Source: an uncultured Jannaschia sp. (GTDB taxonomy: Bacteria; Pseudomonadota; Alphaproteobacteria; Rhodobacterales; Rhodobacteraceae). From it: 64,000 nt of DNA. A program made the translations under genes and the position numbers. The notes beneath the pieces were generated by a model. That model saw only the letters and a program-made list of their open reading frames with translations, made no database searches and had not been told where the DNA came from. The stretch is taken from assembly GCF_947494055.1 (NCBI RefSeq), contig NZ_CANLTR010000009.1, positions 62,001 through 126,000 of the forward strand. Reading direction: 5' to 3'. Below are positions 1 through 11,383 of this stretch, piece after piece; the stretch's first letter is position 1, and each line of letters begins with the position of its first letter.

Positions 1-290
1 CTGCGAACCCCGCCTTACGCCGCTAAGCGCAAGGACTTAACTTTTCGATAGTTCCGGTCGCTTACGCGGCCATTGCCATCGGAGCACGGTTGTTATTGGC
101 AACTGTACATTTTGAACCGATAACGGTGGTATCTCACCGGGCAAAAGCTAACCCCTTTAGACGTCCGTCGATCCTGTTTCGACCCCATGCTCCGCCAATA
201 ACGGAAGGTTGGTGGAGTCGCCGGGTACCGCCCCCGGGTCCGAACCGCGTATTACGAGCGCGTTTATCGCCATAGTCTTCCGAAGAAGAC
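1..290 (-). ncRNA. ssrA: tmRNA (SsrA), circularly permuted two-piece form, cut by the left window edge
   Basis: Transfer-messenger RNA, which with SmpB rescues stalled ribosomes. Read on the minus strand, the order is permuted as in alphaproteobacterial two-piece tmRNA: an acceptor piece (about 290 to 210) ending in CCA at 212-210, a 23-nt linker (209-187), then the coding piece starting with GGGG at 186. Bases 186-180 pair with 220-214 over seven base pairs; the only wobble is the G3.U70 pair that marks alanine identity. The tag frame runs from a GCC resume codon (100-98) to TAA (64-62) and reads ANNNRAPMAMAA, a normal hydrophobic degradation tag. The coding piece reaches base 1, so its 3' end lies outside the window. 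Protein-like frames over these bases are chance. Confidence 0.87.
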
Positions 291-296
291 GATCTG

Positions 297-325
297 AAGA
301 TAGACGAGGCGGGGCAGCGTTTCAA
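297..325 (-). promoter_or_regulatory. Sigma-70-type promoter of ssrA
   Basis: On the minus strand a -35 element TTGAAA (325-320) is followed after exactly 17 bases by TATCTT (302-297). The predicted start near 290 lies just before a short hairpin (291-276), and transcription would run into the tmRNA acceptor piece. Inferred from sequence only. Confidence 0.6.
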
Positions 326-492
326 CCCTTTCGGGCGGGCCGCTCGACCTCGCAATGTCGCTCGGTATCCATCGTCCTTCTCCCGTCCCTGCAGACAGAT
401 GCGAAGTGTCGCGAATGTCGCAGAGGCCCGCAGGAACCCGGGCCGATCGCCCGGGTTTGGCCGCACCCCGTCTGCAAATGGAGGAACACACG

Positions 493-978
493 ATGTTGAG
501 ACGACAGATGCTCGGTGCCGGCGCCGCCCTCGCGGTTGCGCCGCTGATGATCTCCCGCGCCGTCGCGCAGGATCTCGCACCCGCAAAGCAGCCGATGATC
601 GCGCTCGGAACCTATTCCAAGCTGACGAGCCAGGTCGCGCAGGAGCGTTCGGGTGCGACCCCGGTCCAGACCTTCGCCGGACTGGAGGTTGCCGAGCAGA
701 ACGCCATTGCCGAAGCCTTCGGGGCCGCTGATTCGCCGCCTTTGCTGACGCAGGAGCAGAGCGACAAGCTAGAGTTGCTGCGCGCCGCCGACGACGCGTC
801 CTTCGACATGATGTATGTCGATGGGCAGATCGAAGCGCACGAGCAGGGCCTTGCCATTGCTCAGGACTATTCCACGTCGGGCGATGACCCGATGGCGCAG
901 GGCGCGGCAATGATCGCTGTGCCCAGCATCGAGACGCATCTGGTGATGCTGCGCAGCATCCGCGCTTCGATGGCCTGA
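493..978 (+). CDS. DUF4142-family exported protein
   Basis: 161 residues, translated from an ATG with a GGAGGA ribosome site seven bases upstream. The N-terminus has two arginines followed by an Ala/Leu-rich stretch ending in an AVAQ-like cleavage site (about residue 25), so it is probably exported, possibly by the Tat route. The rest is mostly helical and contains the DUF4142 pattern (MYVDGQIEAHEQGL, then a late helix with ETHLVMLRSI), a ferritin-like helical-bundle family found in the periplasm. Family members lack a settled function. It stands alone, divergent from ssrA, and is followed by a strong hairpin before the convergent binding-protein gene. Confidence 0.75.
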   Translation: MLRRQMLGAGAALAVAPLMISRAVAQDLAPAKQPMIALGTYSKLTSQVAQERSGATPVQTFAGLEVAEQNAIAEAFGAADSPPLLTQEQSDKLELLRAADDASFDMMYVDGQIEAHEQGLAIAQDYSTSGDDPMAQGAAMIAVPSIETHLVMLRSIRASMA

Positions 979-986
979 TCCCGGCC

Positions 987-1011
987 GGGCCGCCGGTCGT
1001 TCCGGCGGCCC
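987..1011. terminator. Hairpin between convergent genes
   Basis: Ten-base-pair perfect stem (987-996 with 1002-1011) and a 5-nt loop, lying between the stop codons of two convergent genes. It lacks a good T-tract on either side, so factor-independent termination may be weak. Confidence 0.5.
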
Positions 1012-1021
1012 TCCCGCGGGG

Positions 1022-2053
1022 TCAGAACCCCGCCTTGATCCGCTCGAACGCCTCCGCCTGCCGTTGGCGGAGTTGCCCGTCCATTGGCAGCTGCGCGAGG
1101 ACCGGCGCGTCGATCTGGCCCAGCCCGGACGCTTCCAGCGCCGCCTCCCCCTGATCCTGCATCGCCACTTCGTTGGATTGGCCGAAGCCCGATGCGAGAA
1201 GCGGCTCGGTCGCGGAGGGGTCGAGCATCGCGTTCATGTAGTCGTAGGCCAGATCCTCGTCGCTGTCTGATTGCGCCATGTTGACGTAGCCGCAGAGCCA
1301 GAGCGACGAGCCTTCCTCGGCCTCGCGCTGGAAGCCGATCGGGAAGCCCTCGTCGGACATCGTCGGCAGCGTTTCGTTCCAGGCCCAGGAGATCAGGACC
1401 TCGCCCGAGGAGAGAAGCTGCGCCAGTTCCGCCGGGTCGGTCCAGTAGGTGCGCAGGTTCGGATGCACCTGCCGCAGCCAGTCACTTGCCGCCTCGAACT
1501 CCGCGTCGGTGACGTTCGACCAATCGGTGACGCCGGTGGCGAGATAGGCGAGCGCATAGGCGTCGTCGACGTTGTCAGGCAGTGTCATTCGGCCCTGGTA
1601 GGCGGGGTTCAGGAACACGTCGAGCGAGGCCACGTCCTCCGCGGGCACCTCCTCGGTGTTGTAAGCGATGGCGGTGGAGCCGTAATCGGTCGGGACGAAA
1701 TAGACCTCCTCGCCCGCGCCGACCGCCTCGCCGGTCAGGTCGCGGTTGAGGTTCTCCCAGTTCGGGATGCGCGACAGGTCCCACGGCTCGACGAGGCCGG
1801 ATTCCTCGAACTTGGTGACGGAGCCCGCGCAGATATGCGTGACGTCGGCACGGAAGCCGGAGGAGAGCTTCTGGAACGCCTCCTCCTCGTCGCCGAAGAA
1901 GGCGAAGTCGGGGCTTGCACCGTGTTCCTCGATATAGGCGGCATGGAACTCCGGATCCTCGAAGCCGGCATAGTCGAACACGGTCATCTGAGCGGCGGCG
2001 GGCAGCGCGGTGGCGGTCGCGGCGCCGGCGAGCAGAAGGGCGCGTAGGGTCAT
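1022..2053 (-). CDS. ABC transporter periplasmic binding protein (spermidine/putrescine-type, family 1)
   Basis: 343 residues. The ATG at 2053 is preferred over a TTG five codons upstream because GGGAG sits seven bases before it. A signal peptide ends near ALPAAAQ (about residue 21). The body has the type-2 binding-protein layout of polyamine or iron family members, including VYFVPTDYGSTAIAYN in the first lobe and the W-rich segment ISWAWNET in the hinge region. In the cell it would capture a small solute and deliver it to an inner-membrane ABC permease. No permease or ATPase is adjacent, so the substrate cannot be read from context. The orphan ATPase at 16.9 kb is of a compatible subfamily, but a link is only a guess. 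Confidence 0.75.
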   Translation of the reverse strand: MTLRALLLAGAATATALPAAAQMTVFDYAGFEDPEFHAAYIEEHGASPDFAFFGDEEEAFQKLSSGFRADVTHICAGSVTKFEESGLVEPWDLSRIPNWENLNRDLTGEAVGAGEEVYFVPTDYGSTAIAYNTEEVPAEDVASLDVFLNPAYQGRMTLPDNVDDAYALAYLATGVTDWSNVTDAEFEAASDWLRQVHPNLRTYWTDPAELAQLLSSGEVLISWAWNETLPTMSDEGFPIGFQREAEEGSSLWLCGYVNMAQSDSDEDLAYDYMNAMLDPSATEPLLASGFGQSNEVAMQDQGEAALEASGLGQIDAPVLAQLPMDGQLRQRQAEAFERIKAGF

Positions 2054-2278
2054 TCGGTCGTCTCCCAATGGACTGTTTTGCTGCCGACGTTAGGGCGCCG
2101 GCCGGGCGACGTCCAGCGGAGCCGGGAAGGCGATCGTCGGCGCGACACCTATGGATCCGCCGCGCCGCCGCTATACCTCACGCATGAATCCGGCATGGCC
2201 GGCACAGGACTTGCGACGGTTGACCATTGCACGTCGGGATGCGCCGATGGGCGGGACAGCGAGCGAGGGGATGACGCG

Positions 2279-3262
2279 ATGAGCTTCAAGGCACTGCTGG
2301 TCGAGAAGACCGAAGACGGAGCGCAGGCTTCGGTGCAGGAGATCGACGAGAGCCGCCTGCCGGAAGGCGACGTCACTGTGGCGGTCGAATACTCGACGGT
2401 GAACTACAAGGACGGGCTCTGCATCGGACCGGGCGGTGGGCTGGTGCGGACCTATCCGCACGTGCCCGGTATCGACTTCGCCGGCACCGTCGAGGCCTCC
2501 GACGACGACCGCTACAAGCCCGGCGACAAGGTCGTCCTCACCGGCTGGCGCGTGGGCGAGGCGCATTGGGGCGGATACGCGCAAAAGGCGCGGGTGAAGG
2601 CGGACTGGCTCGTCCCGCTGCCCGACGGGCTGGACACGCGGCAGGCGATGGCGGTCGGGACGGCGGGCTTCACCGCGATGCTCGCCGTGCAGGCGCTGGA
2701 GGATCACGGGCTGAAGACGGGTCCGATCCTCGTGACCGGCGCGGCGGGCGGCGTGGGATCCGTCGCCGTCGCGCTTCTCGCCGCGATGGGGCGCGAGGTG
2801 GCGGCGGTGACCGGGCGGCCGGAGCAGGCGGAATACCTGCAGGGCCTCGGCGCGTCCCGGATCGTTCCGCGCGAGGACCTGGCCGAGACGGTCAAGCGCC
2901 CGCTCGAGAGCGAGAGCTGGGGCGGCTGCGTCGACGCGGTGGGCGGTGCGATGCTGGCGCGGGTGCTCGGGCAGATGGAATACGGCGCCTCGGCAGCCGC
3001 CGTGGGTCTCGCCGGCGGCGCGGACCTCCCGGCGAAGGTTATCCCGTTCCTGCTCCGGGCGGTGAACCTGCTCGGCATCGACTCCGTCCTGCAGCCCTAC
3101 GAGAACCGGGTCCGCGCCTGGCACCGGATCGCGGACCTTCTGCCGATGGAGAAGCTCGAAGCCATGGTCGTGCCGGCGACGCTGGAGGACCTGCCGAAGC
3201 TCGGCGCGGACATCCTCCAGGGCCGCGTGCGGGGGCGGGTCGTGGTCGATCTGCGCGGCTGA
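2279..3262 (+). CDS. acuI: Acryloyl-CoA reductase (NADPH), AcuI/YhdH-type MDR oxidoreductase
   Basis: 327 residues, the usual size for AcuI. Quinone-oxidoreductase-like medium-chain dehydrogenase lacking structural zinc: a GroES-like N-terminal half with STVNYKDGLCI and HVPGIDFAGTVE, and a Rossmann half with VTGAAGGVGSVAVALLA (about residues 155-171) for NADPH. Family members reduce acryloyl-CoA to propionyl-CoA, detoxifying the acrylate made during DMSP breakdown and 3-hydroxypropionate assimilation. The gene is followed after 166 bases by a BCCT transporter on the same strand, which would fit uptake of DMSP or a betaine. No DMSP lyase or demethylase is in the window. The YhdH/YhfP name covers less specific relatives, so the substrate is inferred. 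Confidence 0.8.
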   Translation: MSFKALLVEKTEDGAQASVQEIDESRLPEGDVTVAVEYSTVNYKDGLCIGPGGGLVRTYPHVPGIDFAGTVEASDDDRYKPGDKVVLTGWRVGEAHWGGYAQKARVKADWLVPLPDGLDTRQAMAVGTAGFTAMLAVQALEDHGLKTGPILVTGAAGGVGSVAVALLAAMGREVAAVTGRPEQAEYLQGLGASRIVPREDLAETVKRPLESESWGGCVDAVGGAMLARVLGQMEYGASAAAVGLAGGADLPAKVIPFLLRAVNLLGIDSVLQPYENRVRAWHRIADLLPMEKLEAMVVPATLEDLPKLGADILQGRVRGRVVVDLRG

Positions 3263-3428
3263 CGGACCCGGGGGCTGTGCCGAACGGGCGACAGAGTTGC
3301 CCGGAGGCCGCTTCCGGACTGGCCAATGATGACTTTAACGTTAATGTGGCCATCAGATCCGGCAACGATGCGTCCCGACCGGAGACGAACGTTGCGCGAT
3401 TTCTACAAAGAAAGCGACGGGGGCGAAG

Positions 3429-5291
3429 ATGACAGACACGACAGGCCAGGGCATACCCGCCCCCGACGGAGAGGCCGATACGATCGACACGGCCTACAAT
3501 GTCGGCCAGGACAATATCGACGGACGTGTCGGGCCGTTCGGCTTCGACATCCACAACCCGGTCTTCGCCATCTCCGCGCTCGTGATCGTCGCGTTCACGT
3601 TCTACACGCTCGTCCTGCCCGATCAGGCCACCAATCTCTTCAGCTGGCTCTTCGCTTCGGTGACGCAAGGCTTCGACTGGTTCTTCCTGCTTTCCGCCAA
3701 CATCTTCGTTCTCTTCTGCCTGCTGCTGATCATCACGCCGATGGGCTCGGTGCGGCTGGGCGGCGTGGCGGCGCGTCCGGATTACGGATACGTCGCGTGG
3801 TTCTCGATGCTCTTCGCGGCCGGCATGGGCATCGGCCTGATGTTCTACGGCGTCTCGGAGCCGCTGACGCATTTCTCCACGGCGAACGGCGACCTGTCCT
3901 ACGGCGTGGCCTATCTCGGCGAGGACGACCCGACCGAGTTCGGCGACGCGATGGGCCTCGTCGCGCCGTCGCCCGAAGCCGTCGAGACGGGACTGGACGG
4001 GGCGGGCCTCGGCGACGCGCGCGCCGATTTCGCCGCCGCGACCGCCCGGTCGGACTGGGCGCCGCTCGGCGCGGCGACCGGCAACGAGGTCGAGGCGGTC
4101 CGCCTCGGCATGGCGGCGACGATCTTCCACTGGGGCCTGCACCCCTGGGCGATCTACGCGGTCGTCGCGCTGGCGCTGTCGCTGTTCAGCTACAACAAGG
4201 GCCTGCCGCTCACGCTGCGCTCGGCCTTCTACCCGCTCTTCGGGGAGCGCATCTGGGGCTGGCCGGGTCACGTCATCGACATTCTTGCGGTCTTCGCGAC
4301 GCTCTTCGGCCTCGCAACGTCGCTGGGTTTCGGCGCGACGCAGGCGGCGAACGGCCTGACCTACCTGTTCGGATCGGGCGACGCCGCGGAAGGCACACGG
4401 ACCTTCCTCGGCATGGCCTTCGGCAATACCGAGGAGAGCGGGACGCAGAATTCCGGCGTGCTCCTCGTCCTGCTGATCTCCGTCATCACGGGCGTCGCGC
4501 TCATCTCCGTTATTCGCGGCCTCGACGGCGGGGTGAAGGTGCTTTCGGAAATCAACATGGGACTGGCTGTTCTGCTGCTGCTTTTCGTGTTGTTCGTCGG
4601 GCCGACCCTCGCTGTCCTCACCGGGTTCGCCGACAGCCTGCTGGCGTACTTCACCTATCTCCCGGCGCTCTCGAACCCGTTCGGGCGCGAGGACGTGAAC
4701 TTCAGCCAGGGGTGGACGTCGTTCTACTGGGCCTGGTGGATCTCCTGGTCGCCCTTCGTCGGCATGTTCATCGCCCGCGTCAGCCGCGGCCGCACGGTGC
4801 GGGAATTCGTGGTCTGCGTCCTGCTGATCCCGTCGCTGGTCTGCGTGCTCTGGATGAGCGTGTTCGGCGGCACGGCGATCCAGCAGGTGCTGATCGACGG
4901 CTATACCGGCGCGCAGGATGCCGCGCTGGAACTGCAGCTCTTCAAGATGCTGGAGGAGCTTCCGCTCGCGACCCTGACCTCGCTCATCGGGATCATCCTC
5001 GTGATCGTGTTCTTCGTCACCTCGTCGGATTCCGGCTCGCTGGTGATCGACACGATCACCGCCGGTGGCAAGATCGACGCGCCGGTGCCGCAGCGGGTGT
5101 TCTGGTGCATCTTCGAGGGCGCGGTGGCGATGGTGCTGCTGCTCTCGGCGAGCGGGCTCGGCGCGCTGCAATCGATGGTGATCTCGACCGGCCTGCCGTT
5201 CACGATCGTGCTGCTGCTGATGTGCGTGGCGATCTGGAAGGGCCTCGCCTCGGAGCGCGCGGCGGTGAAAGAGGCGGTCGCGGCCGAATAG
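3429..5291 (+). CDS. BCCT-family betaine/choline/carnitine-type transporter
   Basis: 620 residues with about 12 membrane helices. Family landmarks are clear: the glycine-rich helix GMGIGLMFYGVSEP (about residues 137-150), FHWGLHPWAIYAVVALAL, and the signature region WTSFYWAWWISWSPFVGMF followed by IARVSRGRTVREF. These proteins import quaternary ammonium or sulfonium compatible solutes with Na+ or H+. Between helix 3 and FHWGLHP there is an acidic, hydrophilic insertion of about 70 residues (about 155-225), longer than in classical BetP/BetT. The ATG at 3429 follows a GGGGGCG stretch. Located just downstream of acuI, which makes DMSP a plausible substrate; glycine betaine or choline are equally possible. 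A strong terminator follows. Confidence 0.88.
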   Translation: MTDTTGQGIPAPDGEADTIDTAYNVGQDNIDGRVGPFGFDIHNPVFAISALVIVAFTFYTLVLPDQATNLFSWLFASVTQGFDWFFLLSANIFVLFCLLLIITPMGSVRLGGVAARPDYGYVAWFSMLFAAGMGIGLMFYGVSEPLTHFSTANGDLSYGVAYLGEDDPTEFGDAMGLVAPSPEAVETGLDGAGLGDARADFAAATARSDWAPLGAATGNEVEAVRLGMAATIFHWGLHPWAIYAVVALALSLFSYNKGLPLTLRSAFYPLFGERIWGWPGHVIDILAVFATLFGLATSLGFGATQAANGLTYLFGSGDAAEGTRTFLGMAFGNTEESGTQNSGVLLVLLISVITGVALISVIRGLDGGVKVLSEINMGLAVLLLLFVLFVGPTLAVLTGFADSLLAYFTYLPALSNPFGREDVNFSQGWTSFYWAWWISWSPFVGMFIARVSRGRTVREFVVCVLLIPSLVCVLWMSVFGGTAIQQVLIDGYTGAQDAALELQLFKMLEELPLATLTSLIGIILVIVFFVTSSDSGSLVIDTITAGGKIDAPVPQRVFWCIFEGAVAMVLLLSASGLGALQSMVISTGLPFTIVLLLMCVAIWKGLASERAAVKEAVAAE

Positions 5292-5314
5292 GACCTCTCG
5301 ACGAGATGCCGTGC

Positions 5315-5338
5315 GGGGGCCTTCGGGCCCCCGTTTTC
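5315..5338 (+). terminator. Rho-independent terminator of the BCCT gene
   Basis: Perfect 7-bp G/C stem (5315-5321 with 5326-5332) with a TTCG tetraloop, followed by GTTTTCG. It starts 24 bases after the stop codon and also separates the convergent gluQRS gene. Confidence 0.8.
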
Positions 5339-5340
5339 GT

Positions 5341-6162
5341 TCAGGGTGCAATCCGGCTTTCTCGCAGCCGCGCCCTGAGCGCCGTCGCCGACCATCCCGC
5401 ATCGCGGTAGGTGGCGAGACTGCGGGCGTCGTCGCGCTTGGCCAGCCGGCGGCCGGCGGTGTCGCGGACGAGATCGTGGTGGTGATACGTGGGCGAGGGC
5501 AGCCCTAGCAGGCTTTGCAGCGCGACATGGATCGGCGTCGCCTCGGCCAGGTCGGCGCCGCGGGTGACGAGGTCGATTCCCTGCGCCGCGTCGTCCACCG
5601 TCACGGCGAGGTGGTAGGAGGTGCCGAAGTCGCGCCGGGCCACGACCACGTCGCCGATCGTGTCCGCGAAGGTCCGCGGGTCCATCGTCCGGAACGCGCC
5701 CCCCTCGGTCCAGGCGAGATCGTTTACCGCGCGGGCGTCGAGCCGGAGCGCCACCCCCTCGGGCCGGCGCCCGGCGCGCGAGGCGCCGCGGCAGGTGCCG
5801 GGATAGACCACGCCGTCGGGCCCGTGGAGCGGCGCGCCCTCCTGAGGGGCGCTGGCGGCGGCGAGGATGTCCCGGCGGTTGCAGGTGCAGGGGAACAGCA
5901 GCCCCGCCGACCAGAGCCGGTCCAGCGCGGCACCGTAAGCCGCCATCCGGTCGGACTGTCGCATCACGGGGCCGGTCCAGTCGAGCCCGAGCCAGCAGAG
6001 GTCGTCCAGGATCGCCGTCTCCCATTCGGGCTTCGACCGCTGCCTGTCGATATCCTCGATCCTGAGATGCATCTCGCCCAGGTCGTGCGCCACCATCGCG
6101 GCCCAGGCATGGCCCAGATGCAGCGGGCCCGTAGGCGACGGCGCGAAGCGGGTGACGGGCAT
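5341..6162 (-). CDS. gluQ: Glutamyl-Q tRNA(Asp) synthetase
   Basis: 273 residues, the short GluRS paralog that attaches glutamate to the queuosine base of tRNA-Asp. The start ATG at 6162 gives [19 protein letters not shown], with the HIGH-type motif as HLGH. The zinc-site cysteines appear as CTCNRRD and YPGTCR, and the KMSKS-like motif as RRLAKRDDARS near residue 240. It lacks the C-terminal anticodon-binding domain of GluRS, as expected. The full-length GltX at 32-33.5 kb is a separate gene. It lies 4 bases downstream of trmFO on the same strand, so two tRNA modification genes are probably co-transcribed. Confidence 0.9.
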   Translation of the reverse strand: MPVTRFAPSPTGPLHLGHAWAAMVAHDLGEMHLRIEDIDRQRSKPEWETAILDDLCWLGLDWTGPVMRQSDRMAAYGAALDRLWSAGLLFPCTCNRRDILAAASAPQEGAPLHGPDGVVYPGTCRGASRAGRRPEGVALRLDARAVNDLAWTEGGAFRTMDPRTFADTIGDVVVARRDFGTSYHLAVTVDDAAQGIDLVTRGADLAEATPIHVALQSLLGLPSPTYHHHDLVRDTAGRRLAKRDDARSLATYRDAGWSATALRARLRESRIAP

Positions 6163-6166
6163 GGCC

Positions 6167-7516
6167 CTATTCGGCCGCCTGCCGCAGCCCCAGCCAGCCC
6201 GTCCAGTCGGCTTTCGCCCGGTCGGTGTACATCTTGTAGCGCGCCGGACGTCCGCGCCGCCCGCCACGTGCCTCGACCGGGGGGAACAGGCCGAAGTTCA
6301 CGTTCATCGGCTGGAAGGTCCTGGCCTCCGCGCCGCCGGTGATGTGCGTAACGAGCGCACCCATCGCGGTCGTCTGCGGCACCGGCGGCAACGTCTCGCC
6401 GTGGATCTCGGCCGCGGCTAGACGGCCCGCGAGCAAGCCCATCGCCGCGCTCTCGACATAGCCCTCGACGCCGGTGATCTGACCGGCGAAGCGGATGTTC
6501 GGCCGCGTGCGCAGCCGCATTTCCCCATCGAGCAGCGTCGGCGAGTTGATGAAGGTGTTGCGGTGGATGCCGCCCAGCCGCGCGAACCGGGCTTCCTCCA
6601 GACCGGGGATCAGTGCGAAGACAGCCTTTTGCGCGCCGTACTTCATCTTCGTCTGGAAGCCGACGATGTTGTAGAGCGTTCCGAGCGCGTTGTCGCGGCG
6701 AAGCTGGACGACGGCATGCGCCTTCACGTCCGGCTGGTGCGGGTTGGTCAGGCCGACGGGCTTCATCGGCCCGTGGCGCAGCGTCTCGCGCCCGCGCTCG
6801 GCCATCACCTCGATCGGCAGGCAGCCGTCGAAATAGCCCGCGGTCTCGCCCTCGTGGAACTCCGCAGTTTCGGCAGCGAGAAGGGCGTCGATGAACGCCT
6901 CGTAGGTGTCGCGGTCCATCGGACAGTTGATGTAGGCGGTCCGCTCCGCCTCGGTCGCACCCTTGTCGTAGCGCGATTGCCGCCAGGCGCGCGTCATGTC
7001 GATGGAGTCCGCGTGCACGATCGGCGCGATGGCGTCGAAGAAGGCGAGCGCGTCCTGCCCGGCCTCGGCGGCGATGGCGGCGGCGAGCTTCGAGCCGGTG
7101 AGCGGGCCGGTCGCGACGATCCACCGGCCCTCGCGGGGCAGCGCAGTCACCTCCTCGTCGACCACCTCGATACGCGGATGCGCCCGGATGCGCGCGGTGA
7201 CGGCTTCGGCGAAGGCGTCCCGGTCCACCGCGAGCGCACCGCCGGCGGGTAGGCGATGCGCGTCGGCCATCGCCATCAGCAGCCCGCCCGCCGCGCGCAT
7301 CTCCCAGTGCAGGAGGCCCACGGCGTTCTGTTCGTCGTTGTCGGAGCGGAAGGAATTGGAGCAGACCATCTCGGCCAGCGACCCGGTCCGGTGGGCGAAG
7401 GTGCCGACGCGCGGCCGCATCTCGTGGATCACGGCGGGGATGCCGGCCTCGGCGGCCTGCCATGCGGCTTCGCAGCCGGCCATGCCGCCGCCGACGATGT
7501 GGAGTGTCTCGGTCAT
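6167..7516 (-). CDS. trmFO: tRNA (m5U54) methyltransferase, folate/FAD-dependent TrmFO
   Basis: 449 residues. Makes 5-methyluridine at position 54 of tRNA using methylene-tetrahydrofolate and FADH2. The N-terminus is a classic FAD-binding loop, [19 protein letters not shown], followed by the TrmFO-specific [14 protein letters not shown] with a conserved cysteine, and later [14 protein letters not shown] and [17 protein letters not shown]-terminal [21 protein letters not shown] and [11 protein letters not shown] are also family hallmarks. The start [11 protein letters not shown] is chosen because the upstream in-frame extension shows no conserved sequence. Probably transcribed ahead of gluQRS. 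Confidence 0.93.
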   Translation of the reverse strand: MTETLHIVGGGMAGCEAAWQAAEAGIPAVIHEMRPRVGTFAHRTGSLAEMVCSNSFRSDNDEQNAVGLLHWEMRAAGGLLMAMADAHRLPAGGALAVDRDAFAEAVTARIRAHPRIEVVDEEVTALPREGRWIVATGPLTGSKLAAAIAAEAGQDALAFFDAIAPIVHADSIDMTRAWRQSRYDKGATEAERTAYINCPMDRDTYEAFIDALLAAETAEFHEGETAGYFDGCLPIEVMAERGRETLRHGPMKPVGLTNPHQPDVKAHAVVQLRRDNALGTLYNIVGFQTKMKYGAQKAVFALIPGLEEARFARLGGIHRNTFINSPTLLDGEMRLRTRPNIRFAGQITGVEGYVESAAMGLLAGRLAAAEIHGETLPPVPQTTAMGALVTHITGGAEARTFQPMNVNFGLFPPVEARGGRRGRPARYKMYTDRAKADWTGWLGLRQAAE

Positions 7517-7554
7517 GGATGACGGGATACGCGCGGTTGCGCCCGGAGGGAAGC

Positions 7555-8397
7555 CTAGCCCGACGCCCCGTTCGCGGGCGCGCCGCAGAACCAGTCCACC
7601 ACCGCGCGCAGGTTGGCGTCGCCGTGCCGCGTTTCGTGATAGGTGATCCAGAGCTCGCTCGAACGCGCGTTGTCCGGCAAATCCGCCACGACGAGCCCGT
7701 CCTCCGGCCCGACGAGGAAGTCCGGCAGCATACCGGGCAGGCCGGTGGCACGGATCATTTCCAGGGCCATCGGCATCTCCTCCACCCTGTAGCGCGGCTC
7801 CGGATGCGCGCCGTGATAGATCTCGAGTGCCGCGTCCGCGTCGGGATAGCGGTGCGACAGGCCGATCCATTCGCCGTTCAGGACATGATCGCGCCCGTGA
7901 TAGAGACGTGTGGCGTAATCGCGGAACTTGCGCGCCTTGAGCCGCCCGCCCAGTGGACGCCCGATGCGGACCTGGATGTCGGCCTCGCCGAGCCCCTGGG
8001 CATAGACCTTGTCGGTCAGGGTGAGCATGATCTGCGGCAACGTCTCGGCCAGCTCCGCCGTCCGCGGCAGAACGAAATGCGCATGGACGGCGGGCGGTGC
8101 CGAGATCTCGATGCCGACGCGGTCGCCGGCCTCACCGCTCCGCAGGTTGCCCAACGCCCCCCGCAGGCGCTGGTCGAGCTCCTCCGCGACCTCGGCAAGC
8201 CGGTCGGCCGCGCGCGTGGCCTTGAAGGCCGCGCCCCGCTTCTCGAAAAGCGGCAGACCGAGATCGTGGCTCAGTCGGTCGATGCGACGCGAGACGGTGG
8301 CGACGTTGGTGTTCAGATAGCGGGCAGCGGCGGACATCGTTCCGTGCCGCTTCATCGCGAGCACGAATCTGAGGTCGTCCCAATTATCGAGATCCAT
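7555..8397 (-). CDS. LysR-family transcriptional regulator
   Basis: 280 residues. The N-terminal winged helix-turn-helix is plain: [38 protein letters not shown] (given here as two joined helices of the family, residues about 5-42), then [17 protein letters not shown]. The effector-binding part (about 95-270) is a LysR substrate fold with a short C-terminus. The DNA-binding helix carries [11 protein letters not shown], the form of the subgroup that often regulates neighbouring single genes. It lies between trmFO and gyrA, which it is unlikely to control; no divergent partner gene is present. The regulon cannot be predicted. Confidence 0.85.
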   Translation of the reverse strand: MDLDNWDDLRFVLAMKRHGTMSAAARYLNTNVATVSRRIDRLSHDLGLPLFEKRGAAFKATRAADRLAEVAEELDQRLRGALGNLRSGEAGDRVGIEISAPPAVHAHFVLPRTAELAETLPQIMLTLTDKVYAQGLGEADIQVRIGRPLGGRLKARKFRDYATRLYHGRDHVLNGEWIGLSHRYPDADAALEIYHGAHPEPRYRVEEMPMALEMIRATGLPGMLPDFLVGPEDGLVVADLPDNARSSELWITYHETRHGDANLRAVVDWFCGAPANGASG

Positions 8398-8491
8398 CGC
8401 ATTCCCCCGCCGGTCCGCAACTCCACTCCGGCGTCGCCAACAACGCTAGCGGCGACATGGCGAGAATGCCATCCCGGACTTGCGGATTTCG

Positions 8492-11269
<2,778 letters not shown>

Positions 11270-11312
11270 GCAAAGCTCCACCCCGTCGGGGGCCTAGATG
11301 TAGTTGTGCCCT

Positions 11313-11341
11313 TTCCTAGCACCCGCTGAATATAGGCTCAA
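11313..11341 (-). promoter_or_regulatory. Putative gyrA promoter
   Basis: On the minus strand TTGAGC (11341-11336) and TAGGAA (11318-11313) are separated by exactly 17 bases, placing a start about 40 bases before the gyrA ATG. The -10 match is only fair. Confidence 0.4.
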
Positions 11342-11383
11342 CACCGTACCCGTATCGTATGCAGTTGAGATGCGTCTCCGGCC

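Noticed and set aside
134-910. Open frames on both strands over 90-910
   Set aside because: The left part is explained by the tmRNA and the right part by the DUF4142 gene. The frames have no family motifs or ribosome sites.
3039-5402. A 787-codon open frame on the minus strand opposite the BCCT gene
   Set aside because: Its product is very rich in Arg, Glu and His and matches no family; the opposite strand encodes a clear membrane transporter. Long antisense frames are expected at this GC content.
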